Source of the DNA: a virus
DNA: 64,000 bases
IMG/VR virus record: IMGVR_UViG_3300024354_000017
Span: 1 to 64,000 of that record
Strand: one strand, 5' to 3'
This document shows, piece by piece, positions 44,074 to 51,417 of the stretch (position 1 is its first letter; the number at the start of each line of letters is the position of its first letter). Both the position numbers and the translations under genes were made by a program. The notes beneath the pieces are model-generated. The model worked only from the letters and a program-made list of their open reading frames with translations. It was not told where the DNA came from and made no database searches.

Positions 44074-44993
44074 CCAGCGTGGTATCCTCTAGACTGCATA
44101 ACTTTTTCTACCCCAGACCGCTTTTTCCAAGGCAGGTTCCATTTTGAAGTCTGTATTTCTTTGATAAAGAATTCTACGGCCTGGGGATTCAATTCACCTT
44201 CGACAAGATCCTGGTCAGACAGCCAATCTGGACCAATCAGCTCTGTATGAAATCCTGAGGTAAGATCCAAGGGTTGACCTTTGACCAAGGTGTCTAGAAT
44301 CTTTTTAACTAGGACATCGTGATTGCACAGGCACATATGATTGTATCTACAGTCTCCGCCCTGGAAATATCCCGAGTGTCCTTGGTCCAGCATTTCATCT
44401 AGTTTTTTCTTATCCTTGTATTCGCCCCATTGAATAAAAGATAAATTTCCCTGAGCAAACAACAGATGTTCATATTGATCGCAGCCAACTAGGTCCATAT
44501 CAAAGCCCGGAATAACTAGAGCACGATTTAGACCTCTTCTGGCAATTTCGTAGGCAATGAGTCCTAGGCGCGATCGCATTGCTAGACTATCAATGTGTGG
44601 TCTTTGTATGTGCTTGATAAACAGTTCAATGGCCTTGGCCTGTTCTGAAGATATGTGTTGATCAAGATCCATGATATTCCAGTTACTGATCGTAGGTTCA
44701 TCTTCAAAGTACCAAAATCTTGCTGGACTGGTTAGAATAAAGATCACAATGTCATTGGGATCTATTAAATGAACAACTTTTAGGAATTCATTTAGGGCCC
44801 AGTCCTGTGCAGAACCTACCAATGAATTATTGCGTAACTGTATTACTTCACCTAGCTCAGTGGCCAAGGCGTGACTCAGTTGACGTGTCCATACGCGAAT
44901 AGGATCGCGATCGGGCCACAGCGCAGACCAGCTATCACCAAATATCCATAGTCTGCGAGGATCTTTTTTAGCTTCTGGGTGTGTATGATTCAA
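44070..44993 (-). CDS. SGNH/GDSL hydrolase-like protein
   Basis: A 307-residue protein. LWIFGDSWSALW carries the GDS nucleophile serine near its start, NSLVGSAQDWALNEF the second block, and NHMCLCNHDVLVKK a candidate catalytic Asp/His end. Esterase or lipase-type activity on glycans or lipids is likely but unproven. The frame is open to a TTG at 45065; I chose the TTG at 44993 with GGAAGG upstream because it overlaps the previous gene by only 26 bases. Confidence 0.65.
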   Translation of the reverse strand: MNHTHPEAKKDPRRLWIFGDSWSALWPDRDPIRVWTRQLSHALATELGEVIQLRNNSLVGSAQDWALNEFLKVVHLIDPNDIVIFILTSPARFWYFEDEPTISNWNIMDLDQHISSEQAKAIELFIKHIQRPHIDSLAMRSRLGLIAYEIARRGLNRALVIPGFDMDLVGCDQYEHLLFAQGNLSFIQWGEYKDKKKLDEMLDQGHSGYFQGGDCRYNHMCLCNHDVLVKKILDTLVKGQPLDLTSGFHTELIGPDWLSDQDLVEGELNPQAVEFFIKEIQTSKWNLPWKKRSGVEKVMQSRGYHAG

Positions 44994-45159
44994 CTTCTGC
45001 CTTCCATTGATCCAGCGTTCGCTGCTCTTGTTGAACAGCAAAATCTTGGGCCAATCTCCAGGCAAGGTCTTCGTTGGTGATTAGACGGCCGTCGATCTGC
45101 TGTCTTTCTATTCTAATGCGTGTTTTTAAATTTCGGGCCATTACTCTATATGCTATCAC
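44968..45159 (-). CDS. small basic/acidic protein, GTG start
   Basis: A 63-residue helical protein (YRVMARNLKTRIRIERQQID, then LAWRLAQDFAVQQEQRTLDQ). AGGAG lies 7 bases before the GTG. A TATAAATA box upstream (45181-45188) makes it the first gene of a late unit with the SGNH-like gene. Function unknown. Confidence 0.6.
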   Translation of the reverse strand: MIAYRVMARNLKTRIRIERQQIDGRLITNEDLAWRLAQDFAVQQEQRTLDQWKAEVESYTPRS

Positions 45160-45180
45160 GGGTCGTCTCCTGTAATAGTA

Positions 45181-45188
45181 TATTTATA
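45181..45188 (-). promoter_or_regulatory. late promoter box (TATAAATA)
   Basis: Minus-strand TATAAATA; 21 bases lie between it and the GTG start at 45159. It overlaps the last codons of the oxygenase gene. Confidence 0.6.
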
Positions 45189-45771
45189 CCCTTGTGGTTG
45201 TGTAATTGAAGATCACACAGATACGCTGTTGATGTTCTTGAGGACGTCCAGTCCAGCGCCAGTGTGTGCCGTCAAAGTCGTACCAAGTACCACCACGGGG
45301 TTCTAGACGATGCACAATGTTCTCCAAATTCTGGGGTAATTCCCAGTCCTGCATCCAAGAACGTTCACGAAGAATGTCTGTGGTGCCGTCGGAATCCATG
45401 GGGAAATAAATGCCAGTTTGATGTGGGCCTGTGATGTCAATGTGCGGTTGGCTATTGCCACGATCTCCGGGTAGAGAATTAACTACTCTTATTTTAAAAA
45501 TTCTACTTAGGTTTTTGCCCTGATGATCCAAGGCTCGGAATAGGATCATTTGACAGATGTCCATTAGTTCTTCGTTGATCACGGTGTCGTTGTCATAGAC
45601 CACATTGGTATATTGGTGCCAGTCGTATCTGCGAATATCTCGGGCCATTTCTGGAGGAAAAAATCCCCAATTAGTCAATGGGTTGCCGATGCGTTCAGCT
45701 AGCCAGCCCCGGACCTGACCCTCAAAAAGGTCATCAATTTGAGTCAGTTTAGGCAACAGTTCTTCAGTCAT
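45184..45771 (-). CDS. 2OG-Fe(II) oxygenase-like protein
   Basis: A 195-residue jelly-roll protein. NSQPHIDITGPH gives HxD (H110, D112), GIYFPMDSDGTT follows, and GTHWRWTGRPQEHQQRICVI supplies the distal His and the Arg for 2-oxoglutarate. Typical of phage dioxygenases with unknown substrate. AAGGAG lies upstream of the ATG. Divergent from the related gene at 45828. Confidence 0.72.
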   Translation of the reverse strand: MTEELLPKLTQIDDLFEGQVRGWLAERIGNPLTNWGFFPPEMARDIRRYDWHQYTNVVYDNDTVINEELMDICQMILFRALDHQGKNLSRIFKIRVVNSLPGDRGNSQPHIDITGPHQTGIYFPMDSDGTTDILRERSWMQDWELPQNLENIVHRLEPRGGTWYDFDGTHWRWTGRPQEHQQRICVIFNYTTTRV

Positions 45772-45814
45772 AGTATCTCCTTGTCACATACTTATCCCAT
45801 AAACTGGTCAGTGA

Positions 45815-45822
45815 ATTAAATA
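45815..45822 (+). promoter_or_regulatory. late-type box (ATTAAATA), 5 nt from ATG
   Basis: ATTAAATA, TTGAT, ATG: the same geometry and variant box as the terminase gp17 promoter. Confidence 0.5.
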
Positions 45823-45827
45823 TTGAT

Positions 45828-46451
45828 ATGCAGACCCTAGGCTTATTTTCCGAACCCGTGACTCGCCAACAGATTTGGCCCGGAACCTGGCAACAGCAGC
45901 TTGATCAGATTCCCTGTGAATATCAGACCAATCACTGTTACTCCCTGTCCCAGAGAGTTTTGGACACAGTTCCAGATCTACACCAAATAATTGAACAAAG
46001 GGTTCAACAGTGGGCTGAACAGGTTCTGGGCATCACGGATACACTCTACATCACAGAAAGTTGGATCAATGTCTATAATACCGGCGACTCCATACATCAG
46101 CACAGCCACCCTAATTCCATAGTGTCGGGAACTTGGTATTGGTCAACACCCGAAACAGAGATTAGATTTCACAAACAGGGCTTAAACTCATCTACACACT
46201 GGACTATGAAACTGGATCAAAGGCCCACAGCCTGGTCACAGACAGAAGTCATACTGCCCGTAGAACAAGGTGATCTACTCCTATGGCCCAGTTATCTACA
46301 GCACTCAACCACAGCACACACCAGCGAAGAACCAAGAAAAACTCTGAGCTTTAATGCAATGCCTAGATCTTGGGGAAGTAATTTCTATAGAGTCGGCGAA
46401 GCCGCAGCGCAAATTCCTGAGCGCGAAGCGCAGCAGCGCAAGATTTTTTAG
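45828..46451 (+). CDS. 2OG-Fe(II) oxygenase-like protein
   Basis: A 207-residue protein of the putative 2OG-Fe(II) oxygenase family. SIHQHSHPNSIVSGTWYWS holds the metal histidines (about 90-94), LLLWPSYLQHSTTAH the distal His, and EEPRKTLSFNAMP the Arg. The last 20 residues (GEAAAQIPEREAQQRKIF) are encoded by a GC-rich repeat-like stretch that does not fit the fold. Confidence 0.75.
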   Translation: MQTLGLFSEPVTRQQIWPGTWQQQLDQIPCEYQTNHCYSLSQRVLDTVPDLHQIIEQRVQQWAEQVLGITDTLYITESWINVYNTGDSIHQHSHPNSIVSGTWYWSTPETEIRFHKQGLNSSTHWTMKLDQRPTAWSQTEVILPVEQGDLLLWPSYLQHSTTAHTSEEPRKTLSFNAMPRSWGSNFYRVGEAAAQIPEREAQQRKIF

Positions 46452-46452
46452 A

Positions 46453-46483
46453 AGAATTATCTGCGCATATATCCGCAGAAGCC
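46453..46483. other. convergent intergenic hairpin
   Basis: CTGCG and CGCAG can pair across a short AT-rich loop between two convergent genes. It may act as a bidirectional stop, but there is no strong T-run. Confidence 0.35.
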
Positions 46484-46747
46484 CTATCTACAAGAGAATT
46501 TAGTCAGTAAATCTTGATCAAAGTCTTCGAACAGAGTGCGCATTATACGCGAGTGTTCAGGATACTGTAGAAGCCATTGTGTGGCCAATTTTGGCACTCC
46601 AAAAAGCAGCCAGTAGTCTGTGGGAATAGCAGAGTTATAGGCATCAGTGTGAGCATAACTACGAGGCCAATAGTGTACTGAGTCGCGCCAAGAATTAAGT
46701 AAGGTAATCTGCGACTGGCGAAATGGCTCTAGGTACACAAGTAGCAT
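46484..46747 (-). CDS. unknown small protein
   Basis: An 87-residue protein rich in aromatic residues (LLVYLEPFRQSQITLLNSWR, then HYWPRSYAHTD). No ribosome site is clear. It is last in a row of four co-directional minus genes. Family not recognised. Confidence 0.45.
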   Translation of the reverse strand: MLLVYLEPFRQSQITLLNSWRDSVHYWPRSYAHTDAYNSAIPTDYWLLFGVPKLATQWLLQYPEHSRIMRTLFEDFDQDLLTKFSCR

Positions 46748-46809
46748 TACACTAGTATTTACATCAAACCCTTATATCTATGTGAGATCCCAAGGGCAGT
46801 TTGCGTCGT

Positions 46810-47010
46810 TTAAGCCACTGATGTTGATGAGTTATGAATCTGTGCATTGGCGAGACTGAACTTGTGTATAACAGGATCTATGACAAACTCTAGAGTCTGC
46901 TTATGAGCTAGAATGGGATCCGGTTTAAATGACAGATCTAGAGTGGATACATACTGCGCCGTAAACTCAAAGGTTCGGCGCCAATCGGGGTGGGGACTAA
47001 ATGTCTGCAT
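46810..47010 (-). CDS. unknown small protein
   Basis: A 66-residue protein (MQTFSPHPDWRRTFEFTAQY). Starts four bases behind the stop of the gene before it, which suggests coupling. No motif recognised. Confidence 0.45.
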   Translation of the reverse strand: MQTFSPHPDWRRTFEFTAQYVSTLDLSFKPDPILAHKQTLEFVIDPVIHKFSLANAQIHNSSTSVA

Positions 47011-47013
47011 ACA

Positions 47014-47199
47014 CTATATATCATCTAGAACACGAAACACTGAAGTAAACCGTAGTAAAAACTCAGTTAATATAGGACTGGAATCAATCCATACACGAGT
47101 ACGATTTAAGTGGATTTCGTGACGGAGACTGTGTTGCTCTATAAAAGCAAAGAATTCTCTAAGCTGGGGATCAGAGTTTAGGAGTGCGTACTGTGGCAT
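47014..47199 (-). CDS. unknown small protein
   Basis: A 61-residue protein (EFFAFIEQHSLRHEIHLNRT). Overlaps the end of the methyltransferase gene by 22 bases. Likely helical. Family not recognised. Confidence 0.45.
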   Translation of the reverse strand: MPQYALLNSDPQLREFFAFIEQHSLRHEIHLNRTRVWIDSSPILTEFLLRFTSVFRVLDDI

Positions 47200-47678
47200 A
47201 TAACTAGATTGTTAGTAACAGAGCCAAGAGTAAAGTACTGACTAAGCTGACTTAGCCACCATTCTAGGGGTTCTTGTATAAGATGAAGATTTTGTCCGTT
47301 AGGGAATGAACTACGTGCAGGCACTGACGATATGTTAACATAGGCTACTTTTAGAGTCAAAGACTGTAGATGTGCCAAGACTGAGTGAATACACTGAGGT
47401 TCTATGTGCTCTAAGACATCTACGCAGACTACGAGATCTCTAGGTTGTGGCAGAGTAGAATAAGCTGGGATTCCGGGATCATAGTTATCCACAGGGACTA
47501 GATCGCCGATTTTTTTACTGAGCAGAGCTTGTCCACAGCCGTAGTCCAAGATGTGCGCACAGGAGTATTGATGATAAAGCTCTAAGATATGTTCAGAGTA
47601 ACGATGACCAACATCGCCCCAGGGTCTGCGCAGATGTTCTTGAACCAGCATCTGTTGATATTTGGGTGTATAAAGCAT
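47178..47678 (-). CDS. SAM-dependent methyltransferase
   Basis: Class I methyltransferase of 166 residues. HILDYGCGQALLSKKI (about 42-57) is motif I; DLVVCVDVLEHIEP (about 80-93) motif II/post II. Small-molecule or sugar methylation is more likely than DNA methylation, as no target domain or NPPF motif is visible. First gene of a minus-strand row. Confidence 0.78.
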   Translation of the reverse strand: MLYTPKYQQMLVQEHLRRPWGDVGHRYSEHILELYHQYSCAHILDYGCGQALLSKKIGDLVPVDNYDPGIPAYSTLPQPRDLVVCVDVLEHIEPQCIHSVLAHLQSLTLKVAYVNISSVPARSSFPNGQNLHLIQEPLEWWLSQLSQYFTLGSVTNNLVICHSTHS

Positions 47679-47840
47679 AGACTAGTATATACTAAGAAAA
47701 GGGTTTTAGAGGTCAAAAATTTGGCCGCGCAAAAAATTTGGGTGGAGTACTTTTCATTTCAGGGTGGTGATTTTAGACCCCATACCGCTAGTAAAACTAC
47801 TACTATAGTATACACACTATACCGGCCACCCCCCACCACC
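47679..47840. other. intergenic region without gene
   Basis: I see no gene here. It contains two copies of AAAAAATTTGG-like sequence around a GC-rich GGCCGCGC core and a string of TAGTAT/TATAC steps; it may hold promoter or late signals. Confidence 0.3.
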
Positions 47841-48041
47841 TCAGCACCGGTCGGTCATCTCCGGTGTCCTCAGTTCAGGTCTAACCTGACCTCCACAGCG
47901 TCGAAGAGCCTCGCCAGGTTGATTGGGAATCTGATCAAACTTCTGATGATAGGGCCGTGACCAAGCTGCGTCTCTACGATCGTAGGCTGTACAGGCAGCT
48001 AGATTAGCTAGAGCTAAGGCTACGAATAAGCGCACGAACAT
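47841..48041 (-). CDS. small lipoprotein
   Basis: A 66-residue protein. MFVRLFVALALANLAAC is a lipoprotein signal with the lipobox LAAC. The mature part is short, proline-containing and basic. It might be an outer-membrane spanin subunit or a superinfection-exclusion lipoprotein; no inner partner is evident. Its start overlaps the preceding gene by 38 bases. Confidence 0.6.
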   Translation of the reverse strand: MFVRLFVALALANLAACTAYDRRDAAWSRPYHQKFDQIPNQPGEALRRCGGQVRPELRTPEMTDRC

Positions 48042-48231
48042 CTTCAGTGATCTCCATATGTTGATCCATCACAGCAGCGATCATTAGATCGTGTATGACT
48101 ACAGCATCCTTTTGATATGCGGGGGGCAGGTTCCGTATAAGCCGCTCAACATCTGCTTGCGATTCACAGCTCCAGATCATGTCTGCGATCTGATGTTGTT
48201 GACGATTAAGTCCGTGTAGTTCTATAGTCAT
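48004..48231 (-). CDS. conserved small helical protein
   Basis: A 75-residue protein (MTIELHGLNRQQHQIADMIW, then VERLIRNLPPAYQKDAVVIH). I recall similar proteins in T4-like cyanophages. ATGA overlap with the membrane protein gene. No catalytic motif. Confidence 0.6.
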   Translation of the reverse strand: MTIELHGLNRQQHQIADMIWSCESQADVERLIRNLPPAYQKDAVVIHDLMIAAVMDQHMEITEDVRALIRSLSSS

Positions 48232-48410
48232 TGCTGAGCCCTCTGGATCATAAGTGTACCTGCATACATTGCACCTAGTCCAGTTACTGCAACAGCTAGG
48301 GCCTGTAGCAGCTCTGTGTTGGTGATGCTATTCTCTACACCACCTGTGCCCAACATAGTGATCACAAGTCCTACTATGACGACAAACATTCCCTGACCTT
48401 CTGTAACCAT
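48228..48410 (-). CDS. small membrane protein, two helices
   Basis: A 60-residue protein with two hydrophobic segments (MFVVIVGLVITMLGT and LLQALAVAVTGLGAMYAG). Likely inner-membrane. AGGAGC precedes the ATG and the promoter at 48443-48471 drives it. Function unknown. Confidence 0.6.
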   Translation of the reverse strand: MVTEGQGMFVVIVGLVITMLGTGGVENSITNTELLQALAVAVTGLGAMYAGTLMIQRAQQ

Positions 48411-48442
48411 TTTCAGCTCCTAGTTGTTTAGTGTATGTGTAT

Positions 48443-48471
48443 ATTATACGATCGAACTGGCCGTTTGTCAA
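48443..48471 (-). promoter_or_regulatory. early sigma70 promoter
   Basis: TTGACA, 17 bases, TATAAT on the minus strand, followed by AGGAGC before the ATG at 48410. Confidence 0.85.
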
Positions 48472-48476
48472 CCAAT

Positions 48477-48713
48477 TTAGGCCACTTCTTTGAACACACG
48501 ATAGCCACGGCCCTGAAGCACACGGATCGCGGCCTGTACTTCTTGATAGTTCTTTTCTTCCCAATCCAACATCTCTTTGGCGCCTTTGATGGTGTCTTCA
48601 TCGCAGGTGTTACCTGTGGCAAAGTGACGGTAGAAGTAGTAGCGGCCTTCGTCACCCTCGACTGCCTGGATAGAGCCGATGTTCTTGTAGAGTTGAACTT
48701 CGTTGTGTTTCAT
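48477..48713 (-). CDS. small early protein, unknown function
   Basis: A 78-residue charged protein (EGDEGRYYFYRHFATGNTCD, ending in RVLQGRGYRVFKEVA). One promoter and one gene in this unit. Family not recognised. Confidence 0.6.
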   Translation of the reverse strand: MKHNEVQLYKNIGSIQAVEGDEGRYYFYRHFATGNTCDEDTIKGAKEMLDWEEKNYQEVQAAIRVLQGRGYRVFKEVA

Positions 48714-48742
48714 TTGCGCTCCCTATTTGTTAATATGCGTGT

Positions 48743-48771
48743 ATTATACGATCTTTTGGAAGACCTGTCAA
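48743..48771 (-). promoter_or_regulatory. early sigma70 promoter
   Basis: TTGACA, 17 bases, TATAAT on the minus strand for the gene at 48713. It overlaps the 3' end of the gene upstream. Confidence 0.85.
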
Positions 48772-49028
48772 CCTCTAGGGTTATTGCGCACAAACTGCCA
48801 CATCTTAAACGCTTCCCCACGCAGACCCATTAGAATCCCTTCGTAGTCTGCATAGGAGCAGCAGGCCCAAAGACTCTGAGGACGATAGGTGTAGCTGCCT
48901 GAGCCATCGCCCCAATCATACTCGCGTTCTGTGTTGTGCTGTGTGACGATCCTTTTCGCAGTTGCAGCCAGCTTGTAATACTTCTGCATATGACCCGAAC
49001 GCTGATCGTAGACTACCCAACCTGACAC
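48768..49028 (-). CDS. small early protein, GTG start
   Basis: An 86-residue protein (SGWVVYDQRSGHMQKYYKLA, then ECEYDWGDGSGSYTYR-type segment). GGAGG lies 5 bases before the GTG. Two cysteines sit close together (WACCSYADYEG). Family not recognised. Confidence 0.58.
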   Translation of the reverse strand: MSGWVVYDQRSGHMQKYYKLAATAKRIVTQHNTEREYDWGDGSGSYTYRPQSLWACCSYADYEGILMGLRGEAFKMWQFVRNNPRG

Positions 49029-49029
49029 A

Positions 49030-49143
49030 TCAACCTCCGAAGACTATGGTTCCCGCAGCAGCGGCCGTGATTAAGATGGCCTGAGCAATGCCAAAGTGGA
49101 ACAGAGCCCAGGTAACTGCAATCCATCCGATGAGTTTGATCAT
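49030..49143 (-). CDS. 37-residue membrane protein
   Basis: MIKLIGWIAVTWALFHFGIA followed by QAILITAAAAGTIVFGG: one or two membrane helices. AGGAGCGAAC precedes the ATG, the standard early ribosome site here, and the promoter at 49171 lies just upstream. Confidence 0.65.
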   Translation of the reverse strand: MIKLIGWIAVTWALFHFGIAQAILITAAAAGTIVFGG

Positions 49144-49170
49144 TGTTCGCTCCTTTGTTTCAGTGTTTAT

Positions 49171-49199
49171 AGTATAGGATCTTTAGCCCAAACTGTCAA
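49171..49199 (-). promoter_or_regulatory. early sigma70 promoter
   Basis: TTGACA, 17 bases, TATACT on the minus strand, for the 37-residue membrane protein and the gene after it. Confidence 0.8.
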
Positions 49200-49420
49200 C
49201 CAAAATAGTGGAATAACCCTGCGGCGCATACGGATATGCCCGCTAGGTTAACGATCATCTGTGGCTTATTTGCCACACGGTAGCTCCAAGCAAAATAGCA
49301 CAGGCCACCGCAGAGTCCCAAGACGATCTGCAGAGGATGCAGAGTGTGGAAGAAGTTCATAACCACATACATTCCTAAGAGGAATGCAGTACCGGACCAT
49401 TGGAGTAAGTTGTTTATCAT
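49196..49420 (-). CDS. small membrane protein, leaderless early gene
   Basis: A 74-residue protein with three hydrophobic segments (LLQWSGTAFLLGMYVVMNFF, LQIVLGLCGGLCYFAWS, MIVNLAGISVCAAGLFHYF). The ATG lies six bases behind the -10 box TAAAAT, so transcription would start on it; no ribosome site exists. Function unknown, perhaps an envelope modifier. Confidence 0.62.
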   Translation of the reverse strand: MINNLLQWSGTAFLLGMYVVMNFFHTLHPLQIVLGLCGGLCYFAWSYRVANKPQMIVNLAGISVCAAGLFHYFG

Positions 49421-49426
49421 ATGTGT

Positions 49427-49455
49427 ATTTTAACAGCCTTTTACCAATCTGTCAA
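49427..49455 (-). promoter_or_regulatory. early sigma70 promoter with start codon at +1
   Basis: TTGACA, 17 bases, TAAAAT, then six bases and ATG. The start codon coincides with the predicted transcript start. Confidence 0.7.
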
Positions 49456-49460
49456 CCATA

Positions 49461-49772
49461 TTAGCCCAGGTGTTTGCAGGCACCTCTAAATGTAAATCCT
49501 GGACAGGTACAGGTTTTCTCTGCGTCGTTGACTGTGTAAGTTTTGCCGTTTGAGCCTTGGACTGTGCGTGTGTCATTTGATGCCTTTACTTTGAATGGGT
49601 TTGGTGTTACGGTTTGGAACTTCCGGCCTCGCTTGTCGAAGCCTTTGATTCCTGACTTGAAATAGAATGGCGTAGTTTCCCCTTGCTTGATATAGGCAAC
49701 CAGCGTTGTGCCATCGAGTAGGTAAGTGTGGGCAGGAAACTGCCCCCCAGTGGTTTCCTGTAGGGCTTCCAT
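49461..49772 (-). CDS. small SWIM-type zinc-binding protein
   Basis: A 103-residue protein. The C-terminus YTVNDAEKTCTCPGFTFRGA with CKHLG is a SWIM motif (CxC, then CxH). The N-terminal part (LLDGTTLVAYIKQGETTPFY) is beta-rich. SWIM domains bind DNA or proteins. Overlaps the gene before it by one base. Confidence 0.7.
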   Translation of the reverse strand: MEALQETTGGQFPAHTYLLDGTTLVAYIKQGETTPFYFKSGIKGFDKRGRKFQTVTPNPFKVKASNDTRTVQGSNGKTYTVNDAEKTCTCPGFTFRGACKHLG

Positions 49773-49954
49773 TACGCTGCCTCTTCAGTGTTCTCTTGTA
49801 TAAAGTCCAGCACGTCATCCGCTGAGTTTTCAATTTGTGTGTGGATGTAGTAGCATTCGTCGCTGGCGCCCATTGCTGACTGTACCAATGCGTCTGCTTC
49901 CTGCAGTAGTTCCACAGCCCTGAGCAGTTGCTGGTTTTGCTTGTTTGTTAACAT
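49772..49954 (-). CDS. small early helical protein
   Basis: A 60-residue acidic helical protein (RAVELLQEADALVQSAMGAS). First gene behind the promoter at 49980, with GGAGCGA before the ATG. Family not recognised. Confidence 0.58.
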   Translation of the reverse strand: MLTNKQNQQLLRAVELLQEADALVQSAMGASDECYYIHTQIENSADDVLDFIQENTEEAA

Positions 49955-49979
49955 CTTCGCTCCTTGTTAGTATGTGTAT

Positions 49980-50008
49980 ATTGTATGCCCAAACAGCCAA
50001 TCTGTCAA
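49980..50008 (-). promoter_or_regulatory. early sigma70 promoter
   Basis: TTGACA, 17 bases, TACAAT. It drives the 49954 gene and the SWIM gene. Confidence 0.8.
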
Positions 50009-50026
50009 CCAATTTGTAATAACCCT

Positions 50027-50419
50027 TTAGCTTGTAGGGCTATCCTTGATCATATACTCATTGCCTTCCACTACGGTACAGCGAACATTGCGCAGTGACT
50101 CAGCCATACGATTGATGAGTTCTTCACGTGAAGTGCCTTGGCCTAGGAACCGATCGTTGTCCTTGCGGAAAGCATAGAGCATTTCACCGTGCTTTTCCAC
50201 CTTGATTTCGATGTGATCTAACTCAGGTTCATCATGCTCAGGTTCAGGGATAGTGAGGCCATTGGCACGAGCCACACGAATCAAATCCTGATTCTTCACG
50301 CCCAACTCCTTGAGGATCATGGAGAAAGCAGTGAGATGAATGCGGGTCGCAGCCCTGTTACCTAGGAACCAACCCAGGGCAAAGAATATAGCTAGTGTGA
50401 TCCAATCAATAAGTTCCAT
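50027..50419 (-). CDS. membrane-anchored early protein
   Basis: A 130-residue protein. WITLAIFFALGWFLG near residue 6-20 is a membrane anchor; the rest is cytoplasmic with IKVEKHGEMLYAFRKDNDRF. Behind promoter 50439. I recall similar anchored proteins in T4-like cyanophages. Function unknown. Confidence 0.65.
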   Translation of the reverse strand: MELIDWITLAIFFALGWFLGNRAATRIHLTAFSMILKELGVKNQDLIRVARANGLTIPEPEHDEPELDHIEIKVEKHGEMLYAFRKDNDRFLGQGTSREELINRMAESLRNVRCTVVEGNEYMIKDSPTS

Positions 50420-50438
50420 CGCGCTCTCCTATTGTTTA

Positions 50439-50467
50439 ATTATATATTCAAAAACGCCAGTTGTCAA
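50439..50467 (-). promoter_or_regulatory. early sigma70 promoter
   Basis: TTGACA, 17 bases, TATAAT for the gene at 50419. It directly follows a terminator. Confidence 0.85.
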
Positions 50468-50469
50468 CC

Positions 50470-50504
50470 AAAAAAAACCCTACTGTACGTGTATACAGTA
50501 GGGT
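50470..50504 (-). terminator. factor-independent terminator
   Basis: ACCCTACTGTA pairs with TACAGTAGGGT around a short loop, followed on the minus strand by a U-run. Ends the 50538-50849 gene. Confidence 0.92.
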
Positions 50505-50520
50505 GTTAAGACCGCCGATA

Positions 50521-50536
50521 CCGGGAGCGAATCGGG
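50521..50536. repeat. repeat copy CCGGGAGCGAATCGG
   Basis: A 15-base sequence found identically at 56668-56682. Both copies sit between the stop codon and the terminator of a minus-strand gene. Confidence 0.7.
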
Positions 50537-50537
50537 T

Positions 50538-50849
50538 TTATTCGGCGATAGCTTCTGTCTTCGCGACAGTAGTCTTACTTACCTTGGCAGCTGTGGCCAA
50601 AGGGTTCTTCTTGACAATGTAAGCAACAGCAGCTTCTACAGCAGCATTGCCCTTGCCAAAGCCAGTTTCGACCATATAGGCACCAATCTCAGCCTTGGTC
50701 ATTTCACGTGGAAGATCCACGAGGTTGATGTCAGTGTGACCATTCTTGGCAAGGATCTTGATGCGCATCACGTCATTAGCGAAACGAACCTTGGTCTTAC
50801 CTGCTTGAGTGGAAACACCAGCAACCGCAAACTTCTTATCTGTAGCCAT
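50538..50849 (-). CDS. alanine/lysine-rich early protein
   Basis: A 103-residue protein (MATDKKFAVAGVSTQAGKTK, then IKILAKNGHTDINLVDLPRE). The first part may be a small beta-fold; the C-terminus is Ala/Lys/Thr-rich and could bind nucleic acid, in the manner of histone-like tails (inference). It has its own promoter, a leader with a weak hairpin (ATACC/GGTAT then U6), and a strong terminator: a highly expressed unit. Confidence 0.62.
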   Translation of the reverse strand: MATDKKFAVAGVSTQAGKTKVRFANDVMRIKILAKNGHTDINLVDLPREMTKAEIGAYMVETGFGKGNAAVEAAVAYIVKKNPLATAAKVSKTTVAKTEAIAE

Positions 50850-50903
50850 TTAAATTACCTCTTTCTGTGTGTGTTAAAAAATATACCTTTTTGGTATGTT
50901 ATA

Positions 50904-50932
50904 AATGTAGCATCAAGTGCCACTTCTGTCAA
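50904..50932 (-). promoter_or_regulatory. early sigma70 promoter
   Basis: TTGACA, 17 bases, TACATT. The -35 box lies in the last codons of the gene at 50913-51119. Confidence 0.75.
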
Positions 50933-51119
50933 CCATTCGGTTGTCCAATTTAGACACTCGAATGGTCACAGACTCTTTCTCGTCTAGGGCGGCGATAAAC
51001 TCGTCGTCATAGACCAGATCCTGAAAGGCCAAATCGAGCATTTCCTCGACCCGGACCTCGTCCGCTGTGCCTGAACCTCCACAGATGACTTCTAATCGAT
51101 AGTTAAAGGTTCTCGACAT
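50913..51119 (-). CDS. small early protein
   Basis: A 68-residue protein (YRLEVICGGSGTADEVRVEE, then ALDEKESVTIRVSKLDNR) with an alternating strand-helix pattern. Overlaps the gene before it by 17 bases. Function unknown. Confidence 0.55.
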   Translation of the reverse strand: MSRTFNYRLEVICGGSGTADEVRVEEMLDLAFQDLVYDDEFIAALDEKESVTIRVSKLDNRMVDRSGT

Positions 51120-51417
51120 TTTCCCAAAATTCCTTGCGTAACATAAACATCGTGTAGGCTTCCTTGCTCAGATACAGCGATGATTTCTCTGCATCCCAGG
51201 CCCAAACCGGCTGATGTCCATCGAAGTAAGTGGGCCGGGCGCAGAACAATTCTCCTGAAGGACCAAACTGTTGCCACAGCCAGTTGCGAGCTCGAACCCA
51301 TTGTGCAATTCGAGTCTGCTTCTGGCCATGTGGCTGATAGCCTGTGAACTCGACTCTATGACTGAAGCGATCGTGCCCGTCATAGCGTCGGTCCATTTTG
51401 ACCACAGTCATTGTCAT
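51103..51417 (-). CDS. early protein, unknown function
   Basis: A 104-residue protein rich in tryptophan and aromatic residues (ARNWLWQQFGPSGELFCARP, then PVWAWDAEKSSLYLSKEAYT). ATGA overlap with the YubB-like gene, so both share a promoter. Family not recognised. Confidence 0.58.
   Translation of the reverse strand: MTMTVVKMDRRYDGHDRFSHRVEFTGYQPHGQKQTRIAQWVRARNWLWQQFGPSGELFCARPTYFDGHQPVWAWDAEKSSLYLSKEAYTMFMLRKEFWENVENL

Noticed and set aside
50521-50536. 3' fragment of a tRNA (GAATCGG-like T-arm)
   Set aside because: No cloverleaf can be drawn around either copy; the match is too short.
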